A stretch of 44,953 nt of DNA, taken from the NCBI GenBank assembly GCA_021732845.1, contig JAKFUF010000066.1:1-44953 (forward strand), given 5' to 3'. A model generated the notes under the pieces. The model saw only the letters and a program-made list of their open reading frames with translations. It did not search any database and had not been told where the DNA came from. Below are positions 8,278 through 17,470 of this stretch, piece after piece. A program made the translations under genes and the position numbers. The number at the start of each line of letters is the position of its first letter. The first letter of the stretch is position 1. This stretch comes from Planctomycetaceae bacterium. Its GTDB lineage: Bacteria; Planctomycetota; Planctomycetia; Planctomycetales; Planctomycetaceae.

Positions 8278-9357
8278 TTACGTTGAACTTGAAGGACCTT
8301 TTTCCCGCGCCTGCGCGGGGATCATCCGATACAGCCGGATGGCTCCCAGCAGCACGATCAGCCCGGTGAGGGTGATGCCGCCCAGTTGGGCCAGCATCCA
8401 GGGGTCGCCAAATGCCTTGCGGGTGGGCAGCCACAGCCAGCGCCAGGTGCAGAGGACGATCACCGTGGCCGCACAGAGGTACGGTCCGTAGGGGACGGCA
8501 CGGCGGGCGCTGGCCAGTTGCAGGGTCAGCCCGATCACCAGGCCGCACAATGGGGCGATCAGAAACACGCAAACAATCGGTTGCCAGCCGAGGAAGCTGC
8601 CGATCATCGCCATCAGTGTCACGTCGCCGAACCCCAGGGCTTCCATCCCCAAAATCCAACCGGACAAAACACGGACGAGCCACGTGAGCCCGCCACCCAC
8701 CGTGGCTCCCGCCAGACTCCACGCCAGGCCATGCCAGTGGGCGTGCAGCTTGATCCATTGCGGGATCAGCGGCCCGTTGAGGGGGACCATGGGATCGTTC
8801 CAGTCGATCCAGGCGGGGATGAACTGAATATGTCCGAAGAAACAGGCGGTGCTCACGCCAAGGATCGCACCGGTCAAGGTGATCTCATCGGGGATCAGAT
8901 AGTGCTGCAGATCGATGACCGTGGCCGCCATCAGCACCACGATCAGCAGCAGTTGCACACCCATGCGGGCATGAAACCAATCAATGCTGCCGCCTTCCGT
9001 CAGGCTCTGCCCACCCCAGTGGGTCAGTGAGCCACACAGGAGTAGAAACAACCCGGCGGTCGCGAGTTCCGTCGCCAGCCGGCCGCCACCGGCCCCTCTC
9101 CATTCCGCGCAGGTGGCACAGGGCGGGGTTCGCCTCCACAGCGTGGAGAGCGGCAGCCACTGCCAGCCCGCGGTGGCTCCGCAGGCCGGACAGACCCGTT
9201 GGCTCAGCAACGGCTGCTCGGCCGCCAGCCGCTGGCACCATTCCCAGACCCAGCCGCCGGCGAGCAGCCCCATCGGGACCAGGACCAATGCCTGCAGGCC
9301 CAGGGACCCTTCTGTCGCGAAGTCGAACAGCCAGCGGTTCAGTTGCGTCAACAGCAT
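8278..9357 (-). CDS. Type IV prepilin peptidase (aspartic, A24 family)
   Basis: This is a 359-residue polytopic membrane enzyme that cleaves the leader of type IV prepilins or pseudopilins and usually N-methylates the new N-terminus. The visible motifs are two zinc-type cysteine pairs in the N-terminal cytoplasmic loop (CPAC at 56-59 and CATC at 80-83), the first catalytic aspartate in VIDLQHYLIPDE (Asp149), and the GFGD motif with the second catalytic aspartate (Asp245), surrounded by about eight hydrophobic segments. The insertion between the two aspartates (about residues 175-210) is longer than usual. The start ATG overlaps the TGA of the upstream DUF1501 gene in a TGATG arrangement, so translation is probably coupled; a GTG three bases earlier is an alternative. 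No pilin or pilus assembly gene is in the window. Confidence 0.93.
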   Translation of the reverse strand: MLLTQLNRWLFDFATEGSLGLQALVLVPMGLLAGGWVWEWCQRLAAEQPLLSQRVCPACGATAGWQWLPLSTLWRRTPPCATCAEWRGAGGGRLATELATAGLFLLLCGSLTHWGGQSLTEGGSIDWFHARMGVQLLLIVVLMAATVIDLQHYLIPDEITLTGAILGVSTACFFGHIQFIPAWIDWNDPMVPLNGPLIPQWIKLHAHWHGLAWSLAGATVGGGLTWLVRVLSGWILGMEALGFGDVTLMAMIGSFLGWQPIVCVFLIAPLCGLVIGLTLQLASARRAVPYGPYLCAATVIVLCTWRWLWLPTRKAFGDPWMLAQLGGITLTGLIVLLGAIRLYRMIPAQAREKGPSSST

Positions 9358-10772
9358 CACGCCAGAATTTCCTGCACAACGCGACCATGCACATCGGTCA
9401 ACCGGTAGTCGCGCCCCGTGTGTCGATAGGTGAGCCGCTCGTGGTCGAGCCCCATCAGATGCAGAATCGTGGCATGGAAATCATGCACATGGACCGGATC
9501 GCGGCCAACGTTGATGCCATATTCGTCGGATTCTCCATAGGTGATCCCCGGCTTGACCCCGGCACCGGCGAGCCACGACGAATAGACCCAGTGATGATGT
9601 TCGCGTCCGCGGGCGTCGGCCGCCGCATTGAACGGCGTGCGGCCAAACTCACTGGTCCAGACGACCAGCGTGTCGTCCAGCATCCCCCGGCTCTTCAAGT
9701 CGCGCAAAAGGCCGGCCACGGCCTGGTCGACGTTCTTGGCCAGCGGCGCGTGGGTCTGCATGTCTCCATGGGCATCCCAGTTGCTGGACGAGCCCACGTC
9801 GATCAGTTCGACGAACCGCACGCCCCGTTCCGCCAGCCGCCGCGCCACCAGGCACTGCCAGGCGAACCCCTTGGTGCTGCCGCGTTCCAGCCCATAAAGC
9901 TGCAGCGTGGCGTCGCTTTCGTGGGAAAGATCAAACACTTCTGGCATTTCGGCCTGCATGCCGAAGGCCGTCTCGTAGGACTTGATGCGGGCCGCGAGCA
10001 GCGGGTCTTGTGACCGGGGTGCCAGATGCCGCTGATTCATCCGCGACAGCATGCCCAGTTCGAGTTCCTGCAGACGACTTGTCGGCGTGCGGCGCTGGAT
10101 GTTGGCCACCGGTTCAGGGCCAGGGACCACCAACGTCCCCTGGTGAGAACCCGGCAGAAAATCACTACCCCAGACCTGTCCGCCGGCGTAGGGCGAGTGC
10201 GGCGCGATGACCACAAACGACGGCAGATTGCGGTTCATGGTCCCCAGGCCGTAGCTCACCCACGAGCCGATGCTGGGACGGGCGAAGGTGAACGAACCGG
10301 TATGAATGCCGAGCGTGGCTTCGTAGTGATTCGTGTGGTCCGACTTCATGGAGCGGATGACGCACAGGTCGTCGGCACAGGCGGCCATGTGCGGAAAGAG
10401 TTCGCTGACTTCCGTCCCACACTCGCCGCGGGGCTTGAATTCCCATTCCGGCCGCTTCAAGAACATCTTGAAGTCGCCCTTGCGCCCCTGAAACTCGTTG
10501 ACGGGAATCGACTTGCCGCCATCCGCAACCAGTTTGGGTTTGGGATCCCACGAATCGACGTGAGACACCCCGCCGCTCATGAACAGAAAGATCACCCGCT
10601 TGGCTTTGGCCGGAAAATGCGTTGCCCGCGGCAGCAGAGGATCGCTGTTCCCCGAAGGACCTGCATCGCCAGCCAGCAATTGCGAGACGATTCCGGGCAA
10701 CAGCAGCGAGCCGCCGATCATCGAACGCAGCACTCCGCGACGAGTGGAGTCATACACGCGGTCTGGGCTCAT
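9357..10772 (-). CDS. DUF1501 family exported protein
   Basis: The product has 471 residues with a twin-arginine leader (DSTRRGVLRSMIGGSLLLPG, residues 8-27), so export by Tat is likely. The DUF1501 domain belongs to the alkaline-phosphatase/sulfatase-like superfamily. Visible family features include VIFLFMSGGVSHVDSWDPKP near residues 60-80, SDHTNHYEA, WDAHGDM, and VVWTSEFGRTPF with the downstream GREHHHWVYSSWLAG. In planctomycetes these genes usually sit beside DUF1549/DUF1553 cytochrome-type genes. That partner is missing here, and the next gene downstream, in TGATG overlap, encodes a prepilin peptidase. The substrate is unknown. Confidence 0.92.
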   Translation of the reverse strand: MSPDRVYDSTRRGVLRSMIGGSLLLPGIVSQLLAGDAGPSGNSDPLLPRATHFPAKAKRVIFLFMSGGVSHVDSWDPKPKLVADGGKSIPVNEFQGRKGDFKMFLKRPEWEFKPRGECGTEVSELFPHMAACADDLCVIRSMKSDHTNHYEATLGIHTGSFTFARPSIGSWVSYGLGTMNRNLPSFVVIAPHSPYAGGQVWGSDFLPGSHQGTLVVPGPEPVANIQRRTPTSRLQELELGMLSRMNQRHLAPRSQDPLLAARIKSYETAFGMQAEMPEVFDLSHESDATLQLYGLERGSTKGFAWQCLVARRLAERGVRFVELIDVGSSSNWDAHGDMQTHAPLAKNVDQAVAGLLRDLKSRGMLDDTLVVWTSEFGRTPFNAAADARGREHHHWVYSSWLAGAGVKPGITYGESDEYGINVGRDPVHVHDFHATILHLMGLDHERLTYRHTGRDYRLTDVHGRVVQEILA

Positions 10773-10916
10773 GGATTTCCCGTGTGCTTATGCAGCGAAA
10801 AACAAGGGTCGCGCGGTGAAGGGTAAGTTCAAGTCTTCAGGTGCATTGTGTCCTTCAGACCATAATATCACCCCGCGATCCGCTTGCCATCGCGCTGACG
10901 GCGATCACACAACCCC

Positions 10917-10934
10917 GCGCGCCGATTGGCGCGC
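10917..10934 (-). terminator. Perfect hairpin downstream of the protease-propeller gene
   Basis: The arms gcgcgcc and ggcgcgc form a 7-bp all-GC stem with a GATT loop, 33 bases past the stop of the minus-strand gene ending at 10967. No U-tract follows on the minus strand, so it is a terminator-like hairpin rather than a canonical intrinsic terminator. Confidence 0.4.
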
Positions 10935-10966
10935 AGGATTCTCGTGACCGCAGCGGGGTCTGGCCG

Positions 10967-13900
10967 TCACTTCGTTCCCACGGCCGTCGCCTCCTCTAGA
11001 AACTTCCGCAGGCCCTTCACCGGGACCGCGAAGGCCGTGGCCTCGTTGGTGGTCGCCTTGAGTACAACCAGTCCAATGACCCGACCGGAAGAGTCGAACA
11101 TCGGGCCGCCGCTCGTCCCGGCATTGATCGGTGCCGAAGTTTGAATGTACTCCTGCCCCTCAAACATTCGGCTCACGCTGCTGATGACTCCGGTGGTGAG
11201 GGTCCGCGAGAGAATCTCGTCGCCCAGACCCGGATTGCCGATGACAGTGACAGACTCGCCCGCCGCTCCTGCACTGGCCACGCCGAGGACAACGCACGAC
11301 AGCGGGGGCGATTTGATCTTGAGCAGGGCGAGGTCGCGGTCGGTGTCGACCCGCACGAGTGAGGCTACGGCAGTCTCTGGCTTTTCCTTCCCCACAACGC
11401 TGTAGGTCACCGAAATCTCCCCCTCATCGGCCAGGACATGTGCGCAGGTGAGGACCAAGCCGTCCTTGCCGACGGCAAAGCCGGTCCCAGTCCCTTTGGA
11501 TGTGGTGATCAGCACGATCGAATCGGCATAGAGCGTGTTGATCTCGCGGGCGCTCAACGATTCCGTCTTGCCAGCCTGCTTGAGGGCGTCGACCTCGGAG
11601 CGGAGGATTCTGACCAGATTCTGCTTTTGTTTGGGCGGGCCGGCGGCATCCACCGGCACGGCGGCAGCCACTTCCGCCGCCTTAGCCACCCCCTTGGCGG
11701 CGGTCGCTTGCTCCTCCTTGGTGAGCCTCAGGCCGACTCGTCGCAAATAGCGCCCATCCAGATCATTGCAATCAAAAATCAGCCCCGTTCCGTCAGCGGA
11801 GAAGAACAGCTCTTCCACTTTGACCTCGCCGAGCCCCTGGCTGGTGAGCTGCAGTTTGTCCTTGAGTTCGGTGCCCTTTTCCCGGTCGAACAGCACTGCC
11901 GAGCCGCTCCCAGGGATCGCGACAATCGGAAGCGTGGGGTGGAACGCCAACAGCTTGGTGGTACCCCGGCCTTTGACCGCATAGGTCACTGGAGTGTCCT
12001 TCAGCCTCATCGGATTCCAGGCAACGAGGTTTTCTGAATGCACGGGAGTACCAACATGCGACAGATAGGTGATGCGTTTGCCGTCTGCCGACAGGACGAT
12101 GCCCGCCCCGTTGCCACCGGCCTGCGCCTGGATGTCCACCGGCTTCAGCCGCGGGGTTTTCAGGTCGTAGGTGATCACCCAGTCGATGTTGTCGTACTTG
12201 GGGGATTCGATGATCTGAAAGCCGGGATTGACGTGAAAATCCGTTCCAATCCGGTAGAGGTCTTCGAAGCCCGAATACAGGTATCGGCCGGCAGGATCGA
12301 TCCTGAGCCACTTGGCGATGGCGCTCTCCGGTGCCTCAAGCTTGCCGGTCGACTCATTCACAATCATGAACCGGTAGCGTGGCACCTCTGTGCTGTGCCT
12401 GAACGCGATGTAGCTCACCGGCTTGGTGGGGTGCGGCACCATGTCCGTGATTTCCAGAATGCGGACCACCCCCAGGTCGAGCTTGATGCTTTTCCGCACC
12501 TTGTTCGTCTTGCGGTCGATGATGTCGAACTGGTTCGGATCGTTCGAAACCGCCAGCAGGTCGGTGCCACGCGTGGCGATTAGTTGGTAACGCTTCGGAA
12601 GCGTCTGGTCGCTGACCACCTTCAGGCCGGTGCCTCCCAGCTCGCGCAGCCGGTCTCCCTGCAGCAGCAGGAGCGAGGCGTGATTTTGCGAAGGAACCAG
12701 GACGACGTTGTCGACCTCCAGCGGCAACCGTTCCCCCTTGTCTGCGGCGGCGAGTGAACCGGCCGAGGCAATCAGTTCCTTGTCGACCACCTCCAGCCGT
12801 GGACGGACAATGTTGATCTTCGTCCCGGCCTTGATGCGGACCTTGAGTTCATGCGGGCCGATCTGCTCTTTGGTGGTGGCCCAGGTGAGCCGGCCCGCTT
12901 TGGTCAACTGCAACCCCTCGGGACCGCCCAGCAGCTCAAATTCCGCGCCCGCTTCAGCCGTCATGGTCGTGTCGAGCTTCGTCCCGTCGGCAATCCGCTT
13001 AGGCAGGCCCCATTCGTCCAGATCGGCCACTGGTGCGCCAGGCTTGGTGCCGGCGATGGCCGACGGGGCAAGTTGGACGCCGCTGGCTGGCGGCGTGACG
13101 ATGGCGGCGGTGCGTGCCGCCACGATGCAGTTCTTGGCACCGTCGAGCATGAACAGGTGCAGATTTGGCCCGTGCGTGTAGGCCTGCGGAGTGTCCAGCG
13201 TGTAATGCCTGTGTCGTTCAATGACTTTAATGATGCCCGCGTAATCTTCGTTCCTGGGCTGCCATTGGATGGGACGCTCGCCGATCACCGCCAGGGTCGC
13301 ATCCAGACGGTGGGCACGAACGGCCTTCTCGTTAATGGAATACAGGACCCGCTGGGAAAGGTCGGGAATGATCCGCCCCCCCAAGTCACCGGGGATCTTG
13401 ACGCAGTTGGGAACACCGCCGACCACGACATTTCCGCCGTACCACAAGGGACCAGGATGCTCCTGAGAAACGTATCCCAAACTCTCTCTGTCTCCCCGAA
13501 AGATCGGCGACGCATTCCGGCCCACATAGGCGGCTTGGGGAAAACCGCCGATACCGCCCGCCGGACTGAGGTTAAAGGAGCCCTGCGTGACAACGATTTT
13601 TCCGTCGTAGCTGTAGGTGGCGACCGAGTCGGCCCGCGCCAGTTTGCGGTGTTTGTCCAGCTTCGTGTCAACGAGGATGTTGGCGACGTCACTATACGAA
13701 CCAGTGGGGCCTTGGCCGTGGGACGTGGCCAGGAGTTCGTCCTTGAAAAACTCACCGCGCGGGGCAGAGATGTGAACGATGTTCTTGCTGCCGGTTTCGA
13801 ACTGGTTGACGAGTTCCCAGTTCTTGTCGCGGGCAAACAGGCTGATGGTGCCCTCGCCATTGTTGATGACAAACACCTTGTTGCCGCGGCACATCACAAA

Positions 13901-15931
13901 CCGCGGCGCCGGCGTCTCAATCGTCTTCACCACCTTGTCCGCCAGCACATCCCACACGGAAAGCGAATTCGACCCTTGGTGAGCCACAATGAGGTGCTTT
14001 CCGTCCTCGGTCAGCGCCATCGCCGATGCCAGGTCCGCCAGTTCCAAAACTCGTGGCTCAATCACATTTGGGTCCGGCTTTTCGGTACCAGCGGGCATTG
14101 GCGAAGTGGCTGGATTCGCCGGCTGTTCCGATGGAGTTAGTGTCGGCAACGAGGATACACCCGCCAGGAGAACGCCGCCCGCCGGGGGCGTGGCGAGGGC
14201 GGCGGTCCGTGCCATCAGGATGCGGTCCTTGGCCCCGTCGATCATGAACAGGTGCAGGTTCAGTCCATGGGTGTAGGCCAGCGGAATGTCGAGCGTGTAA
14301 TGCTTGTGTCGTTCGACAACGTTGGCGATGCCTGTGTAGTCCTCTTTCTTGGGCTGCCAGCGGATGGGTCGCTCGCCAACGAGTGCCAGGGTCGGGTCGA
14401 GACGGTGCGCACGAAGAGTCTGGTCGTTGATGGCATAGAGCACCCGCTGGGAAAGGTCGGGGATGATTCGTCCCCCCAACTCCGCCGGAATGTTCACGAA
14501 GTTGGGAGCACCAGCCATCACCACATTCCCGCCGTACCACAGCGGCCCCGGATGCTCCTGGGAGATGTAGCAGCCACGCTCCATTGCCCCGGCAAAGATC
14601 GGGGTGGCCTTGCCGCCCACGTAGGCCGTCTGGGTAAAACCGCCAATTTCCCCGCTCGAACGGAAGGGACTCTGAGTGAGAATCACTTTGCCATCGTAGC
14701 TGTAGGTCGCAACCGCCGCGGCCTGTGCGAGGTTGCGGTATTTGGCCAGTTTGGTGTCCACGAGCACGTTGGACACTCCTCGTTCAGAGCCATCAGCCCC
14801 CGGCCCGTGACAGGTGGCGATCAGTTCATCCTTGAAGAATTCGCCGCGCGGGGCGGAAATGTGGACAATGTTCTTGCTGCCGGTTTCGAATTTTTTGACG
14901 AATTCCCAGTTCTTGGCCCGCGAAAACATGCTGATGGTGCCCGCCCCGTTGTTGACGGCAAACACCTTGTCGCCGCGGCACATCACAAACCGCGGGGCGG
15001 GCGTGGCGACGGTCTTCACCAGTTTTTCCGCGAGTACGTCCCAGACAGAGAGCGTGCTGGTCACCTGGTGAGCCACGATGAGATATTTTCCGTCTTCGGT
15101 CAGTGCCATCGCCGAGGCCAAATCCGGCAACACCATCACCCGGGGCTCAATCAAGTTCGCGTCCGCACTGCCGGCTTTTCCAGGCGCAGTTGCGACCGGG
15201 GCGGGTGTCGTCGTCATGGGGGTGGAAGTTGGTTTCGTCCCCTCAAGCGGAATGAGCCGCGGGTTTCCCCAAAAGGCCCAGGCAAAGTTCGCCATTCCGG
15301 CGCAGTGGCATTCCAGCCGCAGTTGGTCGACCCCTTCAACCGATACATCGCACTCCACCGCGTCGCCGTGTTTCTGCAGTGGCTTGGATTCCCACAGCAC
15401 CTTGCCGTCGCCGACAACGCGGAACCGCAGTGGTGCCAGCGCCTTGCCCGTCCAGCCGAGCCTCATCGCCAGCGCCAGGCCATCGTCGGGCGTTGGGTAC
15501 GTCAGTGCCGCCAGAGTCAGCAGACGCCGGTATTTCTTTCCCAAGCCATAGGCGACGACGGCATCCTTTTCCTGTGTCGGATGGGTCGACAGGGCATGCT
15601 TCAATTCCGTTGAGCCAATCCGGCAGTGTTTGACATCCTCGCCTGGATAAGATGTCTCGCCGTGCTTTCCCAATTTCTGGTTGAGTGTGGTGTAGCCCGT
15701 TTCCTGAAGGTCGTCCACAAAGACAGCGTTCGGCTCCTCGGCTGTGGCTGCGGCCTCCAGCTTCCGGGATGGCCGCTGTGCCTGAGCCGCTGGCGAGCAA
15801 CAAACCAACACGGCGGTTATCGCCAGGCAAGTCCCGATCCAACGGCCCCGGCCGAAGCCGCGCTTCGCCTTCAATTCCAACCGTGCCACCGACAAGAATG
15901 GGTTCACGTTCCGGGCTCCCAGGAGGATCAC
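10967..15931 (-). CDS. Giant exported NPCBM / tandem beta-propeller / trypsin-like serine protease
   Basis: The 1654-residue protein starts with a basic N-region and a signal peptide ending CSPAAQA|Q (about residue 51). Residues about 75-230 resemble an NPCBM/NEW2 carbohydrate-binding module. Residues 258-590 and 622-950 are two near-identical propeller-like units sharing DLASAMALTEDGK, LSVWDVLA and SAPRGEFFKDEL. A cadherin/Ig-like linker (about 970-1050) leads to a further propeller-like region. The C-terminal domain (about 1465-1654) is an HtrA-type trypsin fold with a complete triad: His1498 in TCAHVL, Asp1533 in DRDLALLK, Ser1607 in GTSGGPMF. No PDZ domain is visible. The frame opens with GTG at 15931; a GTG at 15907 with GGGAG eight bases upstream is an equally good start. 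It is probably a secreted or surface protein with a regulated protease. Confidence 0.88.
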   Translation of the reverse strand: MILLGARNVNPFLSVARLELKAKRGFGRGRWIGTCLAITAVLVCCSPAAQAQRPSRKLEAAATAEEPNAVFVDDLQETGYTTLNQKLGKHGETSYPGEDVKHCRIGSTELKHALSTHPTQEKDAVVAYGLGKKYRRLLTLAALTYPTPDDGLALAMRLGWTGKALAPLRFRVVGDGKVLWESKPLQKHGDAVECDVSVEGVDQLRLECHCAGMANFAWAFWGNPRLIPLEGTKPTSTPMTTTPAPVATAPGKAGSADANLIEPRVMVLPDLASAMALTEDGKYLIVAHQVTSTLSVWDVLAEKLVKTVATPAPRFVMCRGDKVFAVNNGAGTISMFSRAKNWEFVKKFETGSKNIVHISAPRGEFFKDELIATCHGPGADGSERGVSNVLVDTKLAKYRNLAQAAAVATYSYDGKVILTQSPFRSSGEIGGFTQTAYVGGKATPIFAGAMERGCYISQEHPGPLWYGGNVVMAGAPNFVNIPAELGGRIIPDLSQRVLYAINDQTLRAHRLDPTLALVGERPIRWQPKKEDYTGIANVVERHKHYTLDIPLAYTHGLNLHLFMIDGAKDRILMARTAALATPPAGGVLLAGVSSLPTLTPSEQPANPATSPMPAGTEKPDPNVIEPRVLELADLASAMALTEDGKHLIVAHQGSNSLSVWDVLADKVVKTIETPAPRFVMCRGNKVFVINNGEGTISLFARDKNWELVNQFETGSKNIVHISAPRGEFFKDELLATSHGQGPTGSYSDVANILVDTKLDKHRKLARADSVATYSYDGKIVVTQGSFNLSPAGGIGGFPQAAYVGRNASPIFRGDRESLGYVSQEHPGPLWYGGNVVVGGVPNCVKIPGDLGGRIIPDLSQRVLYSINEKAVRAHRLDATLAVIGERPIQWQPRNEDYAGIIKVIERHRHYTLDTPQAYTHGPNLHLFMLDGAKNCIVAARTAAIVTPPASGVQLAPSAIAGTKPGAPVADLDEWGLPKRIADGTKLDTTMTAEAGAEFELLGGPEGLQLTKAGRLTWATTKEQIGPHELKVRIKAGTKINIVRPRLEVVDKELIASAGSLAAADKGERLPLEVDNVVLVPSQNHASLLLLQGDRLRELGGTGLKVVSDQTLPKRYQLIATRGTDLLAVSNDPNQFDIIDRKTNKVRKSIKLDLGVVRILEITDMVPHPTKPVSYIAFRHSTEVPRYRFMIVNESTGKLEAPESAIAKWLRIDPAGRYLYSGFEDLYRIGTDFHVNPGFQIIESPKYDNIDWVITYDLKTPRLKPVDIQAQAGGNGAGIVLSADGKRITYLSHVGTPVHSENLVAWNPMRLKDTPVTYAVKGRGTTKLLAFHPTLPIVAIPGSGSAVLFDREKGTELKDKLQLTSQGLGEVKVEELFFSADGTGLIFDCNDLDGRYLRRVGLRLTKEEQATAAKGVAKAAEVAAAVPVDAAGPPKQKQNLVRILRSEVDALKQAGKTESLSAREINTLYADSIVLITTSKGTGTGFAVGKDGLVLTCAHVLADEGEISVTYSVVGKEKPETAVASLVRVDTDRDLALLKIKSPPLSCVVLGVASAGAAGESVTVIGNPGLGDEILSRTLTTGVISSVSRMFEGQEYIQTSAPINAGTSGGPMFDSSGRVIGLVVLKATTNEATAFAVPVKGLRKFLEEATAVGTK
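13082..14068 (-). repeat. Second copy of an internal gene duplication
   Basis: This codes for residues about 622-950 of the propeller-protease and matches the block at 14162-15160 both in protein and clearly in DNA (for example the segments coding SAPRGEFFKDEL and ISQEHPGPLWYGG, here VSQEHPGPLWYGG). The two copies are separated by a Pro/Ala/Ser-rich linker of about 30 residues. Confidence 0.85.
14162..15160 (-). repeat. First copy of an internal gene duplication
   Basis: This codes for residues about 258-590 of the propeller-protease. It aligns with the 13082-14068 block over its whole length with only small gaps, which indicates a fairly recent tandem duplication of a roughly 1-kb exon-like unit inside one gene. 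Confidence 0.85.
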
Positions 15932-16159
15932 ACCGCGGGGCTGTCAAGAATTCAGCAGCCATGCACCAGAAGATTGGAGCTAGATGATACCACTGTGGAA
16001 GAGTCGCGCGCAGTCAAAGTCAGAGTAGCTTGCTCCACGAGATTGAAAGAGATGTCAGTGGTGCCATCCGTTTGTTAGTGGCGGCCACAGCGGCATGCGT
16101 GGGGCGAACAAGCGTCGCCATTTGTCATGGGGTGTCCCGCTACTTCATGCGGTGGGCTG

Positions 16160-16176
16160 GTGCGTATAATTCGCAC
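16160..16176 (+). promoter_or_regulatory. Possible -10 box within a short palindrome upstream of dps
   Basis: The sequence GTGCG-tataatt-CGCAC carries a perfect TATAAT (16165-16170) between 5-bp inverted arms, 43 bases before the dps start codon. The matching -35 region is poor (acttca at 17-bp spacing), which would fit a promoter needing an activator or an alternative sigma factor. The palindrome could be an operator. Both are inference. Confidence 0.4.
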
Positions 16177-16212
16177 ATCACTCCCCCAAACATCTTCAAC
16201 CCGACAAGAACC

Positions 16213-16740
16213 ATGCTCCACAAGACAAAGATCGACCTTCCCGCCGGCAAGCGCGAGCTGCTGGTCAACCTGCTGAATGCACAACTGGCGCACCTCATCG
16301 ACCTGCAGTTGCAGACCAAGCAGGCTCACTGGAACGTGAAGGGGCCGAGTTTTATCGCCCTGCATGAACTGTTTGACGACATCAGCGAGGAGATCCTCGA
16401 GCATATCGACAGTGTGGCCGAGCGGATCACGGCGCTGGGTGGAATTGCCGAAGGCACGCTGCCGGCCGTTGCCAAGCGGAGTGGACTGGAGGCGTACCCG
16501 CTGGACATTTCCGAGGGGCTGGATCATGTCGCGGCGCTCTCCAGCGCTTTGGCAGCAACGGGGACGGCCATGCGGGCGTCGATTGACGAAGCCACGGCTC
16601 ACGGCGATGCCGGGACGGCCGACTTGTTCACCGGCGTCTCCCGCGACCTCGACAAGCAACTGTGGTTTGTCGAGGCGCACCTTCAGGGCGGACCGCCCGA
16701 CAAGAACGCCTGTAGCGTGTCGGACGCGACGAATTCTTGA
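16213..16740 (+). CDS. dps: Dps family ferritin-like DNA-protecting protein
   Basis: The 175-residue product is a ferritin-like four-helix protein of the Dps family. Such proteins form dodecamers that oxidise Fe(II) with peroxide, store iron and shield DNA. The signature is seen in QAHWNVKGP (His39-Trp40) and LHELFDDISEEILEHIDSV (51-68), which hold the inter-subunit ferroxidase residues His39, His51 and the Asp/Glu set. The frame is open further upstream (to 16030), but the ATG at 16213 is chosen because Dps proteins start a few residues before this helix and the upstream part does not look coding. The ribosome binding site is weak. The C-terminus (NACSVSDATNS) is short and not basic, so DNA binding by a Lys-rich tail is not evident. 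Confidence 0.93.
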   Translation: MLHKTKIDLPAGKRELLVNLLNAQLAHLIDLQLQTKQAHWNVKGPSFIALHELFDDISEEILEHIDSVAERITALGGIAEGTLPAVAKRSGLEAYPLDISEGLDHVAALSSALAATGTAMRASIDEATAHGDAGTADLFTGVSRDLDKQLWFVEAHLQGGPPDKNACSVSDATNS

Positions 16741-16815
16741 AGGCTGGCCTCACACTTCCGAGCGTCTGGCGACAAAGATTCGATTGAAGAATCCGCATCG
16801 CCAGCCGCTCGCCGC

Positions 16816-17397
16816 TCATGCCGGTGGCTCGATGATGTCTCCGGCATTCGTTCCCGGCGCAAGTGTCGGAGCCGACTCGATGAACGTCTTCAAGGTGAGG
16901 TACATCGGTTGGTATTGTGCCTGGGCGGTGCCCACAAGCGGGCCGAATGGCACGAATCCGAGGTGCCGGTACAGTCGCAATTGGCGGGTTGTGCCACTGA
17001 TGAGCGCCAGGTCGCAACCGCGCTTGTGAAAGTGCTGCGCGAGCTGCCGCACCAAGCCGCAAAACACGGCCCCCTGCCGGTAAACGGGCTCCACCGCGAG
17101 GAGCCGCACTTCAACCAGCATCCCGCCAGCCGGAAGATACTGGTCGAGATTGGGCAACTTCTGATCCAGCGAAAACGGCCGCGCCGTGCGCCCGCAGATC
17201 ATTCCCGCCAGTTCGAGGCCATTGAGGCAGATGACGTAGACATTCTCGGCATGAAAGCGGTCAATCAAGCGGCCCTGGGTGTTGGTGGCGTGCTGGGGAA
17301 TTTCTTCCACGAAGGTTCGGTAATTGAGCCGAAAGATGGCCTCAAACTCTTCTGGGATCGCGGCGATTTTGAACTGCAGGCCAGGTTTGGTGGGCAT
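16816..17397 (-). CDS. GNAT-like N-acyltransferase
   Basis: The 193-residue protein has the layout of an N-acyltransferase of the GNAT/autoinducer-synthase-like superfamily: an N-terminal FRLNYRTFVEEIPQH segment typical of N-acyl-amino-acid or LuxI-like acyltransferases, a central strand pair (VYVICLNGLELAGMICGR), a beta-4 strand with MLVEVRLLAVEPVYRQG (the acyl-donor-binding edge), and the C-terminal LYRHLGFVPFGPLVG seen in many GNATs. The donor and acceptor cannot be told from sequence; acetyl-CoA or an acyl-carrier-protein thioester are both possible. It is convergent with dps, 75 bases apart, and a TAGGT element lies seven bases before its start. Confidence 0.75.
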   Translation of the reverse strand: MPTKPGLQFKIAAIPEEFEAIFRLNYRTFVEEIPQHATNTQGRLIDRFHAENVYVICLNGLELAGMICGRTARPFSLDQKLPNLDQYLPAGGMLVEVRLLAVEPVYRQGAVFCGLVRQLAQHFHKRGCDLALISGTTRQLRLYRHLGFVPFGPLVGTAQAQYQPMYLTLKTFIESAPTLAPGTNAGDIIEPPA

Positions 17398-17470
17398 TTC
17401 GGCGACCTAAGTCATTCGCAATATTGCCGTTGGCGTCCCCGCAATCGAAGCTTGCCATGCCGCTCTTCTG

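Noticed and set aside
12851-15613. Two long plus-strand frames opposite the propeller-protease
   Set aside because: They look like each other only because the real gene is internally duplicated; they have no start signals.
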